Position numbers and translations under genes: made by a program. From assembly GCA_002278935.1 (NCBI GenBank), contig NCJL01000008.1, positions 62,001-126,000 of the forward strand: 64,000 nucleotides of DNA. The letters are read 5' to 3'. The notes beneath the pieces are model-generated. The model was not told the DNA's origin and searched no databases. It saw only the letters and a program-made list of their open reading frames with translations. This stretch comes from Gallionellales bacterium 39-52-133. GTDB lineage: Bacteria; Pseudomonadota; Gammaproteobacteria; Burkholderiales; Gallionellaceae. The number at the start of each line of letters is the position of its first letter. The first letter of the stretch is position 1. Below, one piece after another: positions 16,568 to 25,377 of the stretch.

Positions 16568-16649
16568 TACAGACTGTATAACTACAATCTGTAGCCATTA
16601 TTACAGGCTGTAGCTATTGGAGTCAAGCACTTTTTAATTACAATCTGTA
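16568..16649. promoter_or_regulatory. Divergent promoter region with four TACAnnCTGTA operators
   Basis: Four copies of the 11-bp palindrome lie at 16568-16578 (TACAGACTGTA), 16583-16593 (TACAATCTGTA), 16602-16612 (TACAGGCTGTA) and 16639-16649 (TACAATCTGTA). A leftward promoter can be read as TTGACT (16626-16621), 17-base spacer, TAATAA (16603-16598). A rightward one can be read as TTGGAG (16617-16622), 16-base spacer, TACAAT (16639-16644). One operator covers each -10 box. This is the probable genetic switch. Confidence 0.75.
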
Positions 16650-16669
16650 GCCATAGAAAAAATAAATAA

Positions 16670-16729
16670 ATGGCCGCTATAGAGCCATTCGGCCTGCGCA
16701 CGCAGCCTGAGGACAGGAGGAGGAATTGA
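16670..16729 (+). CDS. 19-codon leader peptide resembling the RHH N-terminus
   Basis: The short frame reads MAAIEPFGLRTQPEDRRRN and its TGA overlaps the RHH ATG by one base (TGATG). Its first codons closely copy codons 7-18 of the downstream gene (MADIAPFGLRMQ), so it is a partial duplication. The tail codons double as the RHH ribosome site (GGAGGAGG). No ribosome site of its own is visible. Confidence 0.4.
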   Translation: MAAIEPFGLRTQPEDRRRN

Positions 16730-17028
16730 TGACTAATACTAAAAAGATGGCCGATATAGCGCCGTTCGGCCTGCGCATGCAGACTGAAATCAAGGCAAAG
16801 CTGGAACGGGAGGCAAAAATAAACGGACGCAGCTTGAATGCAGAAATTGTGTCCCGGCTGCAAATTAGCCTGGATAAACCGGGCGCGGCGCAAAGCCGCC
16901 ATGTTGTCGCGGAGCCCTCAGCAAACAGCTACCTCCCGGAGATAAACGATATCGAACGCCAATTATTGATGATCTTTAGGCGTATGCCAGTCGAAAAACA
17001 GCTAGCATTACTGTCTCTATTCAATTAA
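16729..17028 (+). CDS. Arc-like ribbon-helix-helix repressor
   Basis: 99 residues from the ATG at 16729, preceded by GGAGGAGG; a TTG one codon earlier is less likely. APFGLRMQTEIKAKLEREAK and NGRSLNAEIVSRLQISL form the strand-helix-helix of Arc-type repressors. The C-terminal third (IERQLLMIFRRMPVEKQLAL) is an extra helical, possibly oligomerising, segment. It is the only rightward regulatory gene and is divergent to the lytic genes, so it is the likely prophage repressor. Confidence 0.8.
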   Translation: MTNTKKMADIAPFGLRMQTEIKAKLEREAKINGRSLNAEIVSRLQISLDKPGAAQSRHVVAEPSANSYLPEINDIERQLLMIFRRMPVEKQLALLSLFN

Positions 17029-17043
17029 CCAAGGGGAAACAAT

Positions 17044-17595
17044 ATGAAAAAATTAATTTCAACTGCAATATTTGCAATCCTGTTTGCACCATTGACCTAT
17101 GGACAAGATCAAGTAGAACCGCAAAAAGCAACCACCAAATTAGAAGCATTCCAGGTGAAATCTGGAAGCACTATTATTAAAGGTTTTACAACGGTAGGAA
17201 TAATCAAGGGTGAAGGTGCAATAACTGTCGATGCGCGAGAGTTTCGTGATGCCAGCAATCCAAAAACACGAACTGTCGGGGTAAGCCTAACCGTGAGCCA
17301 TGCTTACCCAAGCAGTCGAGAGAATACTGCCTATATCGATAGCGATGAAATCGAAAGCCTGATTGCAGGCATAGATTACATCAGCAAAGTGACGAAAGAA
17401 ATTACGCCTTTCACAAATTTTGAAGCTGAATATAGAACAAAAGGTCACTTGGAAATTACTGTCTTTAATAGGTCAAATGGAAAAATATCTGCTGCAATAA
17501 GTGCTGGCCGTATTGGTAAAACCAGTGTTTACATAGACATGGAACAGTTGGCAGAGTTAAAGCAATTAATTATTGAAGCAAGATCAAAACTATAA
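17044..17595 (+). CDS. Secreted protein of unknown function (lysogenic-conversion candidate)
   Basis: 183 residues with a signal peptide at 1-20 (MKKLISTAIFAILFAPLTYG) and no Cys lipobox, so probably periplasmic or secreted. The body is rich in beta-strand patterns. AAGGGGAAAC precedes the ATG, 15 bases after the repressor gene. The base composition is clearly more AT-rich than the flanking phage genes. Co-transcription with the repressor suggests expression in the lysogen (moron), for example in envelope change or superinfection exclusion. Function not recognised. Confidence 0.7.
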   Translation: MKKLISTAIFAILFAPLTYGQDQVEPQKATTKLEAFQVKSGSTIIKGFTTVGIIKGEGAITVDAREFRDASNPKTRTVGVSLTVSHAYPSSRENTAYIDSDEIESLIAGIDYISKVTKEITPFTNFEAEYRTKGHLEITVFNRSNGKISAAISAGRIGKTSVYIDMEQLAELKQLIIEARSKL

Positions 17596-17622
17596 AACAA
17601 GCCAGCCCGCATAGGGCTGCCA

Positions 17623-17997
17623 TTACTTCCTGCAGTGCCCCGGCAAGATCGAATTCAGCAAGAAGCAATGTGCATCCGCAATCACGCCACGGAGCCCCTC
17701 ATCATTCCAGTGATGCTCGCACCGCTGGCTAAAAGTGAAGCGTCCGCTAAACCAGCCGGGCGGCTCCAGGAACATGATCGAGCCAAAGACAAAATCAAAG
17801 ATCACATCCAGCAGCCCGAACACAATCACCACTGGCGCGACCAAAATCTTGATGCCGATTTTGAGGCGGTGCCAGGATGCCTCGACGGTGGCGTAAATGA
17901 AAAACCCAATCAGCAACAGCCATGCGGAAGCGAGATAGGCGACGAACCAATATTCCTCAGCGTATTGCATTGCCAGCGTTAAAATTTTCATCTCCAT
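17623..17997 (-). CDS. Phage membrane protein
   Basis: 124 residues with two hydrophobic helices (about 18-36 and 47-73), then a Cys/His-containing tail (FSQRCEHHW, GVIADAHCFLLNSILPGHC). Similar proteins lie near the tail-fibre end of other phage genomes. The function is unknown. Convergent with the secreted-protein gene. Confidence 0.6.
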   Translation of the reverse strand: MEMKILTLAMQYAEEYWFVAYLASAWLLLIGFFIYATVEASWHRLKIGIKILVAPVVIVFGLLDVIFDFVFGSIMFLEPPGWFSGRFTFSQRCEHHWNDEGLRGVIADAHCFLLNSILPGHCRK

Positions 17998-18009
17998 ACA
18001 TCCCCCTTT

Positions 18010-18627
18010 TTAATAAACAATTACATCAACATCGGCAGCGGTAGCCGCCGCATCAATCGCAACCATGCGTGCCTGCTTACGCGCAAATTCAGTTTGGAAC
18101 GCAACAGAAATAGCCAACACTACGGACGTGGCCTGCGCAATAGTCAGTGTGTGGCCCACGTTGGCAAGGTCATAAAACGTGGTGGTCGTCTGTCCGGCGA
18201 GTTCGGCTAGACGTTTTGCCGCATCGAGCCGCATGGCCTTTTCGTAGCCGCCCTGATACACCACGCCATCAATGGTGACGTTTGCATTCGAGGCAGCCTC
18301 AAATGCTTTTCGAATGTCGGCTCTTTTTAACACTTTTACTTGAGCCAGGCTCAGCGGCGGTTTGCTTCTGGTTGCGCCAACTGGTACTGGCTCAGCTAAT
18401 AAATTGAGCTGAATCCGCTGACCGTCTGGCATGAACCATTCCCCGCGTGTATCCTGCACCACAGACCATTCGTTACCCCCGAATAATGCAACACTCCCAG
18501 TAGGCGCGCTCGGTGCGGGCAATGTGGTTGAATGGCCTGGTATAAGCGGCTTCCCCTCAAGAGGATCGAGTTCGGCCGTCGATTCACCTGTAAAAATACC
18601 TTGATCGTCATAGTGATAGATTTGCAT
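18010..18627 (-). CDS. Tail-fibre accessory protein with DUF4376-like C-terminus
   Basis: 205 residues. The N-terminal segment (MQIYHYDDQGIFTGESTAEL) is typical of tail-fibre assembly proteins. The C-terminal half (KRADIRKAFEAASNANVTIDG onwards) has the DUF4376 pattern. It lies directly after the fibre gene and probably assists its folding or assembly. Confidence 0.7.
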   Translation of the reverse strand: MQIYHYDDQGIFTGESTAELDPLEGKPLIPGHSTTLPAPSAPTGSVALFGGNEWSVVQDTRGEWFMPDGQRIQLNLLAEPVPVGATRSKPPLSLAQVKVLKRADIRKAFEAASNANVTIDGVVYQGGYEKAMRLDAAKRLAELAGQTTTTFYDLANVGHTLTIAQATSVVLAISVAFQTEFARKQARMVAIDAAATAADVDVIVY

Positions 18628-18636
18628 GTGAGCCCC

Positions 18637-19752
18637 TTAATATTTTATACAAGCCAATAGGGCGACGTTGCGAGGTCGAGACTCGCCGCCACCGGATGCA
18701 GATGTACCAGTACCTACATCCCCTGCGTAGCCGCCTCCTCCGTCAACCCCGGTATAATTAGTGCCACTACCGGCCCCAGAATAGTTGTACAGGCTGTGGC
18801 TAAAGCTGTGGCTATGACTCTCGTTCTGCCCGGCCTGATAACTACCCAGCGCACGGCCTGTATCAACCGCTCTGCCGTCTGCAAGGCAGCGGATAAACTC
18901 ACCACGCAGCTCGGGTAGATTAAACGTGGTTGACCCGTCCCCTGCGCCGTGTGTTGTGCCAATGGCAGTGAACAGCCCGGCATAAGCCAAACGGGAAACT
19001 GCAGCACCGTTGCATTTTAAAAAACCTTCACGCGCAGTACTTTGAGCTGTGTAAATCACATCGCCTGGCAACAACATCCCGATTGAGCGAGCGGCGTGCA
19101 AGCCATCAAAATATATCGTCCCAACAGCGCTGCCAGAGGCGGGAACCCCACCGACCAGGTTTAATCGTTTGTATTTTGCGGTGGCTGGCGCAAAGAATGT
19201 CGTATCAAAATCAACCTGCGTTGTTGGCGTGCTGATACTCGAGTAAACCGAATACGCCGAAATTTGAGCTTGGGCATCGTCATACCAGATGATTTCAACC
19301 TTACATGAAACCCCTGCGATACTTGCCTTTAAAGATCCTTTTAACGTGTAAGCTCCACCGCCCGTAACCTCCTCATACTCATCTGTCAGCGCGCCTCCAC
19401 CACCATTGGCGAGTATCGTGCTGGTTATCGCAAGTGAATAAATCCCGTGCATATATACCGCTGCCGAGGCCGCAAGCGAGCCGCCCGTGTATGGGGTCAA
19501 TGTCCAGCCTGCGGTGCTATTGCCTTCGAATGAGCCGTTGCGCAGGGAGTTCGCGCCAATTGGGATGGGTGCTGAATTAACGCCGTCATGATTATGATCT
19601 TGCACAGCGCCTGCCACATAACCAGCACCAATCCACTCGCGCAAATGAACAAGCCCGTCACGAATAGCCTGCATCAGTGCGGCATCAATTGGGCTATCCG
19701 GGTCGATCTGAGCGTCTGTTATTGCCTGCCATGTTTTAGATATTGCGGTCAT
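18637..19752 (-). CDS. Tail fibre / tail collar-domain protein
   Basis: 371 residues. A central beta-rich region (about 70-225) looks like a carbohydrate-binding or jelly-roll module. The C-terminal collar domain has GFLKCNGAAVSRLAYAGLF, STTFNLPELRGEFIR and the NESHSHSFSH segment seen in phage receptor-binding tips. It should recognise the host surface. Confidence 0.85.
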   Translation of the reverse strand: MTAISKTWQAITDAQIDPDSPIDAALMQAIRDGLVHLREWIGAGYVAGAVQDHNHDGVNSAPIPIGANSLRNGSFEGNSTAGWTLTPYTGGSLAASAAVYMHGIYSLAITSTILANGGGGALTDEYEEVTGGGAYTLKGSLKASIAGVSCKVEIIWYDDAQAQISAYSVYSSISTPTTQVDFDTTFFAPATAKYKRLNLVGGVPASGSAVGTIYFDGLHAARSIGMLLPGDVIYTAQSTAREGFLKCNGAAVSRLAYAGLFTAIGTTHGAGDGSTTFNLPELRGEFIRCLADGRAVDTGRALGSYQAGQNESHSHSFSHSLYNYSGAGSGTNYTGVDGGGGYAGDVGTGTSASGGGESRPRNVALLACIKY

Positions 19753-19761
19753 AAAGCCCTC

Positions 19762-21741
19762 TTAAATAATTCTGAATGGCTCGTCGCCATTGGTCATCAG
19801 GCCGGTGTTCTGGCAAATGTGCGCATACACTTGTTCGGTTGGATAATCTGCCGTGCCATTGGGGGCAATGTAGCCATAGCGTGAGGCAAAGTTTGCAGAG
19901 CGTGCCTGCAGATCGATATGTCCACCCGCATCATTCATCTGCGTGATGATGCACAGCTCTGTTTTGGGCTGCCCGTCCACATCCACATTTTTAAAGCTCT
20001 GGATGCCCACCAGTGAGCCGAGCGGGATGGTGTAGTCCTTGGGGTCGATCTTTAAGGTGAAGAGTTTCGGCGCGTTGTAGAGCCGATTAATTTGCCGGGT
20101 CGCGGTGGCAACCATTGCCGTGGCGTTGATCGATTTAAACCAGCGCGAGGTCACCACTTTGGGGCGTTTATCACCGTATTCATTAACGGATTGCGCATTT
20201 AAATTCACTACCACATCCGTGCGCTGAAAGCTTCTCGATTCGCTGAGGCTGGAGGTTGCGTCGCGCTGCGCATAGCTGATCGCCGCCTGGGTAATGCGCA
20301 GGTTATCCAGATTTTTAACCGACAGGCTACCTTGAATAATATTGGCCTCATCGGTATATACAGGATACGCAGACACGCTGGGCATGATGGCCTTGAATTC
20401 CACCTTCTGTGTGTGTGGCGACCACCACATGACCGCGCCGATCTGCTTGAGTATCTCTGCCAGCAGGCTGCTGGATTTTTCCGGTGCAGACAGGCATGCG
20501 GTGATATTGAAAGTAGAGCCATACCACACCAGCGTTTCACTGCCGAGGCTGGCTGAAATATAGCCCGCATCAACACCGCTTTCGGTGAGTAAATCGGTGA
20601 GCACATCCTCAATGGTCTGATCAATAAAAGCCCGGCACAGCTGGGCGCTGTCTTCCGCGCTGTGGTCGCCACGCGTGGTGCCAAACTGCGCGCGGTAGGT
20701 GGCATCGGGCCAGCTCAGCACGTCGCCGGTTAAAGCGGTGTAGCGGATGATTTCGGAGTTGATGCGGATGTATTCGGCCTTGCCGGAGGTTGCCGGGTCG
20801 GCATACTGCGCGCCCTTGCCGGCATCCAGCGTCACCTGCAGTGCGCTCACTTCGTAGGCGCTGGTTGTGTCTGGGGTTACGCTCCAGGCGGCAACGGTTG
20901 CCACCCGTGTGGCACCGACATAATCGGCAATTACCCGGCGCTGGCCAGCGCCGGTGTTGGCATAAATATAAACCTCCATGCCGTTGTAATAATCGTCCAG
21001 CGCCGAGGCCACGCTATCGCCGGTAATGGCAAAGGTAATGGTTGTGCCGGTGGCGGCCACCACGTTGTTGGTGTGCTCAATGGCCTTGGTATCCGCCTGA
21101 ATCACGCCCGATGTAGGCAGCGGGATGGTGGTCATATCCGCCAGCTTGAGCGGGTCTTTCAGGGTGAGCTTGATTTGCCCGCTGGTTTCAATGGCGATGT
21201 TGTCGATGATGTAGAGCTCGTCCAGGAACAAGTCCCAATCCCAGGGCGAGGCAACAAAGCCCTTGCGCAGCTTTGCCGTGCGGCCGAAGTAATTTTTATT
21301 GCGGGCCAGCCAGCGCGCCCAATAAGTGCCGGCAGCCGGTGTGGCGCGGGTGGCCCAGTACGGGTCCTGGTCGCTGTCGTTATCGGTTTCGTTCGCCAGA
21401 TTGATGCTCACATTGCTGCGCGATGCCAGCCCTGCTTCAAAATCCAGATTCACCGGCGCATTGACCGTGCCCAGCAAATAAGGCCGCAGTGTTTCGCCCA
21501 GCGGCGAGAGTACGCCGCGCGAGCAAAACTTCATCGTCTGCGTGGTTTTTACATAGGTTGCTTTTGCCTGACAGGTGGCATAGGTGTTGTAGCACTCGCT
21601 GCCCACCGCGCCCGCCGCTGTGCACGGCGCTGTGCCATACACATTGGCGCAACGATCCACCACCAGCTCAAGCACGGTGCAGGGCTTGCGCTCGTGCTCG
21701 CCCAGGGCGGCGGTGCGGGCGGCGGTGGTGGGTAGACTCAT
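19762..21741 (-). CDS. Tail tip / hub protein (BR0599-like)
   Basis: 659 residues. The N-terminal half has a Cys-containing block (CANVYGTAPC, GSECYNTYATCQAK) and the FCSRG motif seen in the BR0599/DUF2163 class of siphovirus tip proteins. The C-terminal half (about 400-640) has a tail-hub-like pattern (LAEILKQIGAVMWWSPHT, KVEFKAIMP). The position after tape measure and distal tail genes fits. Confidence 0.7.
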   Translation of the reverse strand: MSLPTTAARTAALGEHERKPCTVLELVVDRCANVYGTAPCTAAGAVGSECYNTYATCQAKATYVKTTQTMKFCSRGVLSPLGETLRPYLLGTVNAPVNLDFEAGLASRSNVSINLANETDNDSDQDPYWATRATPAAGTYWARWLARNKNYFGRTAKLRKGFVASPWDWDLFLDELYIIDNIAIETSGQIKLTLKDPLKLADMTTIPLPTSGVIQADTKAIEHTNNVVAATGTTITFAITGDSVASALDDYYNGMEVYIYANTGAGQRRVIADYVGATRVATVAAWSVTPDTTSAYEVSALQVTLDAGKGAQYADPATSGKAEYIRINSEIIRYTALTGDVLSWPDATYRAQFGTTRGDHSAEDSAQLCRAFIDQTIEDVLTDLLTESGVDAGYISASLGSETLVWYGSTFNITACLSAPEKSSSLLAEILKQIGAVMWWSPHTQKVEFKAIMPSVSAYPVYTDEANIIQGSLSVKNLDNLRITQAAISYAQRDATSSLSESRSFQRTDVVVNLNAQSVNEYGDKRPKVVTSRWFKSINATAMVATATRQINRLYNAPKLFTLKIDPKDYTIPLGSLVGIQSFKNVDVDGQPKTELCIITQMNDAGGHIDLQARSANFASRYGYIAPNGTADYPTEQVYAHICQNTGLMTNGDEPFRII

Positions 21742-22496
21742 GTTAAGGCTACCCCTTTTACGTCAAAGCTCAGCATTGAATAAACCGGTGACTTCAACGG
21801 CGCTTTGAAGTTATCCCCCATCATCACCAGGTAAATATCATCGGGGTAATTCGTCAGATCCCATGCAAACAGGAAAGGCGATCCGCGCAAGTGCGCTTTT
21901 CTGGCAGGTATGAAAGTTGAGCGTATCCATGCACTTGGCACATAAGGAAAATTCAGCAACTGCGCCCACTGCTCAAACAATATCGCCGATCCCAGCGGCC
22001 ATCCCTGTTGACTGATATTTATCTGCCCAAAAACTTTACTGGTCAGCGGATCAAAACCATAAGGCAAGCCCGTGGGGAATTCCAGCCCTACCCCTATCGC
22101 CATAATAGTCAATGTCGGTGCAGTCGCGCCGGTAATGCGGCTACGCCAGTAGCGATATGATGCGCTGGTAAAGTCGCGGATAAATGGCTTGTCCGAAGTC
22201 GGCGTGTAACTGTGCAGCAGCACATCGCTGGTGGCGAAGTTATCCGTCGAGCCGCGCACCTCGACCGTGCAACCGTTAGAAAATAAATTATGGTTATACA
22301 CGCACAGCTTGTCCGCACTCTTGGCAACGCCGCAATCTACCGTCACGGTGTACGGTATGGCGGCTGGCTTGTGGAACGTATAAGGACGAAAGTCAGCCAA
22401 ATTCGCCGCCGCGCCCGATGCCGTAGAGCTGGCCACCGGCACCGCATCTGCAAATCGGTTGTCGTATCCGATAAAAGGCGTTTTAGGCATGCTCAT
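21738..22496 (-). CDS. Distal tail protein
   Basis: 252 residues, beta-rich, no signal peptide. The middle (TVDCGVAKSADKLCVYNHN, YRYWRSRITG) resembles a discoidin/galactose-binding fold. It overlaps the tip and tape-measure genes by 4 bases each. Assigned by position and pattern. Confidence 0.6.
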   Translation of the reverse strand: MSMPKTPFIGYDNRFADAVPVASSTASGAAANLADFRPYTFHKPAAIPYTVTVDCGVAKSADKLCVYNHNLFSNGCTVEVRGSTDNFATSDVLLHSYTPTSDKPFIRDFTSASYRYWRSRITGATAPTLTIMAIGVGLEFPTGLPYGFDPLTSKVFGQINISQQGWPLGSAILFEQWAQLLNFPYVPSAWIRSTFIPARKAHLRGSPFLFAWDLTNYPDDIYLVMMGDNFKAPLKSPVYSMLSFDVKGVALT

Positions 22497-24625
22497 GTCA
22501 TCACCACGTTAATTTCTACACCATCACCGGCGGCCTCGTTGAGCGCGGGGATGAGTTGCTCGCGGATGGATTGTGCGGTGTAAAGCTGTGCCTCGCCGGT
22601 CATGCTAATGTTGACGGTGCGCGTGGCTTGCGCGGCTACGCCGGCAACGGGAATGGGTGCTGGCTCTGCCGGTTGAGGAGCAACAGGAATGCCGGGAGCA
22701 GTGGACATGCTGGGGATGCCGGCACCACCCGTGCTTGCGCCGCCTGATCCATAAGAAGTGCTCGCAATGGCGGCAATATTTGCCACCGTTGCGGCAATCG
22801 CAATAGCAGCCATCGCCGCCCCGCCAACAGGCCCGCCCCACTTTGCGCCAAAGGCAAACGAATCCTGTACAGCCTGGAATCCTGAAATAGTGGCATTGGC
22901 ATACGAGGCAATTTTATTTATTTCAAAAAGTTCGCGGTTATTCTGTGCACCGATCGCCGTCATCTGCATCAGCGCACTGGCGAAATTCTGTGTTTTTTGC
23001 AGATTATTCATCTTCTCAAACTGCACCATTGAAATGCCAAAGGTGCGGCTGGATACAGACATTCTGTTTAAATGGTCGCGCTGCAGCGATTCTTTTGCCG
23101 CGTTATATTTAGCCTCTGATCTCAGGTTAAATAAATACTTGTCTTCCAGCACCTTGCGTTCTCTTTCAAGCTCACCCATCTTGGCTTCGTATCTGGCATT
23201 CTCTCTTTCTTGAGCAGTTCCATACGCTATATCTGCCTGCTCCTGCATGCGCGTGAATTTTTCCTCCTGAGCTGTGACTATTTTATTATTGGCAACTGCT
23301 TCTGCCTCAGCCGCCTTATCCGCCGCAGCAATTCGTTTCTCGTTTTCCTCGTTCACAAAGATGGTGTAAGCCGCCTCATGCGCCGAGCGCTCTTTTGAGC
23401 CGTATGCACCCGCCGCAATCATTTTGTTTTGCAGCTCAACCCAATCATCAATCATCCGGTCAAACGCGCTTTTGTGCGAGTCAACCATCTTCTCGTCAAA
23501 CCTGCGGGTTTGTTCCAGCAACTTGTCGTTACTCTCAAAATCGGTGGGGTCGGTTGCAGTGGGCTTGTTAGCGGACGGTTTTATCTCCAGCTCGGCACGG
23601 TGCCGCTTGATTGTTTCAATTTGGTTCTGAAAGGTAGTTATTTCGCGGTCGATCTTGTCGGTATTGATCAAGCCCCAGCCGCCCGCACGGATGCTTTCTC
23701 TCTCATGCTCCAGCACTTTCAATTTCTTCGTCAGATCATCAATCATCCCGTCAGGTGCCACTGCCTTTTTCAAATCCTCCGGCGGGAACAGCAGATCCCA
23801 CGGGATCTGCCCAATACCAGCAAACCCCCTGAACAGAGCTAGCACCGGGTGACCTTCCCGGCTCAGTTCCGTCATGGCGGTAGTCGTTTTAACCATGCTG
23901 GGTAACAGTATATTGGCCAACTCAATGCCTGCCGCCGATGTAGCCAGCTTTAATTCATCAAGTTGATCGTTGAATATTTCTGCCTGGCGGGCGCTCTCTT
24001 CGGTGATCGGATAATATTTTTTCCCCTGTTCGATCAGGTTGGCCAGCGATTCACTGCCCTGATTGAGGAAGGGAATCATTTCCGCGCCCAATTTATCGCC
24101 CAGCAGCTTGGAAGCGAAAGCCGTCTTATTGATACCGGCGGGCATTTTTTCAAAAACATCCGCCAGCTGCACCAATGCGCCGGTGGAATCTTTTGCGGTA
24201 ACGCCCATACGGGCGAATAAAGCCGGGTTCTGCACCATCTCGGTGGATAATTTCTTGCTGGCACGAGCTACCGTTTCCAGCGAGGCACCGCTCTGGTCGG
24301 CAGCAAACTTCAACCCGGCAAGATCTTCCACGCTGGTGCCGGTACGTTGTGAAAGCTTGCCCAGATTATCAGCCAGATCAATGCTTTTAATGTCCAGTGT
24401 AACAATCGACGCCACCGCAGCAGTTGCTGCAAGCGCAAACGCGCCGGTCAATACCAGGGCAACGTCGGAATATTTATTGGCAACCTTTTCAGCTGCGTCC
24501 TTGTTTTTATCCAGGGTAGTGGTGAAGCTTTCCGTTTTTTCCTGGGCATTGGCAAACCCTTCATCCATGCCGGACGCATCGACGTTGATATCAATGCCTA
24601 TATTTTTAGCGTCTGAATTTTCCAT
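22493..24625 (-). CDS. Tail tape measure protein
   Basis: 710 residues. The N-terminal third has the tape-measure pattern DNLGKLSQRTGTSVEDLAGL and LAGLKFAADQSGASLETV. Long coiled-coil helices lie at about 360-520, and hydrophobic segments occur at 52-72 and 590-625. It sets tail length; at 0.15 nm per residue the tail would be about 105 nm. The gene follows the chaperone pair. Confidence 0.9.
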   Translation of the reverse strand: MENSDAKNIGIDINVDASGMDEGFANAQEKTESFTTTLDKNKDAAEKVANKYSDVALVLTGAFALAATAAVASIVTLDIKSIDLADNLGKLSQRTGTSVEDLAGLKFAADQSGASLETVARASKKLSTEMVQNPALFARMGVTAKDSTGALVQLADVFEKMPAGINKTAFASKLLGDKLGAEMIPFLNQGSESLANLIEQGKKYYPITEESARQAEIFNDQLDELKLATSAAGIELANILLPSMVKTTTAMTELSREGHPVLALFRGFAGIGQIPWDLLFPPEDLKKAVAPDGMIDDLTKKLKVLEHERESIRAGGWGLINTDKIDREITTFQNQIETIKRHRAELEIKPSANKPTATDPTDFESNDKLLEQTRRFDEKMVDSHKSAFDRMIDDWVELQNKMIAAGAYGSKERSAHEAAYTIFVNEENEKRIAAADKAAEAEAVANNKIVTAQEEKFTRMQEQADIAYGTAQERENARYEAKMGELERERKVLEDKYLFNLRSEAKYNAAKESLQRDHLNRMSVSSRTFGISMVQFEKMNNLQKTQNFASALMQMTAIGAQNNRELFEINKIASYANATISGFQAVQDSFAFGAKWGGPVGGAAMAAIAIAATVANIAAIASTSYGSGGASTGGAGIPSMSTAPGIPVAPQPAEPAPIPVAGVAAQATRTVNISMTGEAQLYTAQSIREQLIPALNEAAGDGVEINVVMT

Positions 24626-24636
24626 TTTGACCGGCT

Positions 24637-24882
24637 TTAGTTTTCTGACTTTCTAAGCATCTCAAGCTCAATCGACTGCAACATCTGCAAGCCCACATCC
24701 AGCGGCCATTCCCAAAACTGCATCAGTGCAATCGCTGGGTTGTAGTCCAGGCCAATTGCTTCACCCTTGCTGCCCACCCGCCACTGCGTGCTCATCAGGC
24801 TATACAGCTCCCACACCACCGCTTCCCACTGCATGGCGGGCGGCATATCGTCTGGGTGCAGCTCCCGCCCTGCATCCTGCAT
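24637..24882 (-). CDS. Tail assembly chaperone, frameshift extension
   Basis: 81 residues from its own ATG, but the frame is open back to the slippery site at 24939-24945, so it is best read as the second part of a gpG-gpGT-type fusion. The joined frame continues RLTARARWEREIGWGYIKAM into MQDAGRELHP with no stop. It binds the tape measure during tail assembly in the known families. Confidence 0.75.
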   Translation of the reverse strand: MQDAGRELHPDDMPPAMQWEAVVWELYSLMSTQWRVGSKGEAIGLDYNPAIALMQFWEWPLDVGLQMLQSIELEMLRKSEN

Positions 24883-24932
24883 AGCTTTGATATACCCCCA
24901 CCCGATCTCGCGTTCCCAGCGAGCGCGGGCGG

Positions 24933-25316
24933 TCAGACGTTTTTTGCGTCAGCTTCCTCTACGGCAATAAACTGATTCAGCCCGGTCGCCTTCTCTGCCA
25001 CCCACGTCATGATATTCAGGCACTGGTTGCGACCAAACACCTTCAGGTTGGCTTCGTTGCATTCAACCAGCCCATTCTCGTCATACACCCCCGCATCGTC
25101 TTCACCTTCACGCGGCTCCCAGCCTGCAATTGCCGCTACAGCATAATTCGCACCCCACTTTGGAAAATCCAGCGACTTGTCCGATTTCATCGACTTCTTG
25201 CGAATATCGTCATGCTGCTCAGTCGAAAGCGGGCGAATCAGAAAAGCAATGCCAGACTCTGGATGCACGCAAACCTGACCTTCAGCCTTTGGGTTCAATA
25301 AAAATTTCTTGCTCAT
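24933..25316 (-). CDS. Tail assembly chaperone (gpG-like)
   Basis: 127 residues, in the gpG position between tail tube and tape measure. FLLNPKAEGQVCVHPESGIAF and FGRNQCLNIMTWVAEKATGL are seen. It ends EADAKNV, and the codons GCA AAA AAC before the end form a -1 slippery heptamer. Confidence 0.75.
   Translation of the reverse strand: MSKKFLLNPKAEGQVCVHPESGIAFLIRPLSTEQHDDIRKKSMKSDKSLDFPKWGANYAVAAIAGWEPREGEDDAGVYDENGLVECNEANLKVFGRNQCLNIMTWVAEKATGLNQFIAVEEADAKNV
24939..24945 (-). other. Programmed -1 frameshift site AAAAAAC
   Basis: On the minus strand the codons GCA AAA AAC contain the A AAA AAC heptamer two codons before the TGA. A shift back by one base reads CGT CTG ACC into the open downstream frame. 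The location matches the gpG/gpGT site of lambda-like tails. Confidence 0.8.
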
Positions 25317-25377
25317 GTTTTTTCCTTTGTTTTTTATGTTTTACTCAGTCCTCAATCCTCGATCCTCAGTCCTGCCC

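Noticed and set aside
25317..25377. Short CTCAATCCTCG-like tandem
   Set aside because: Too short and imperfect to be a meaningful repeat.
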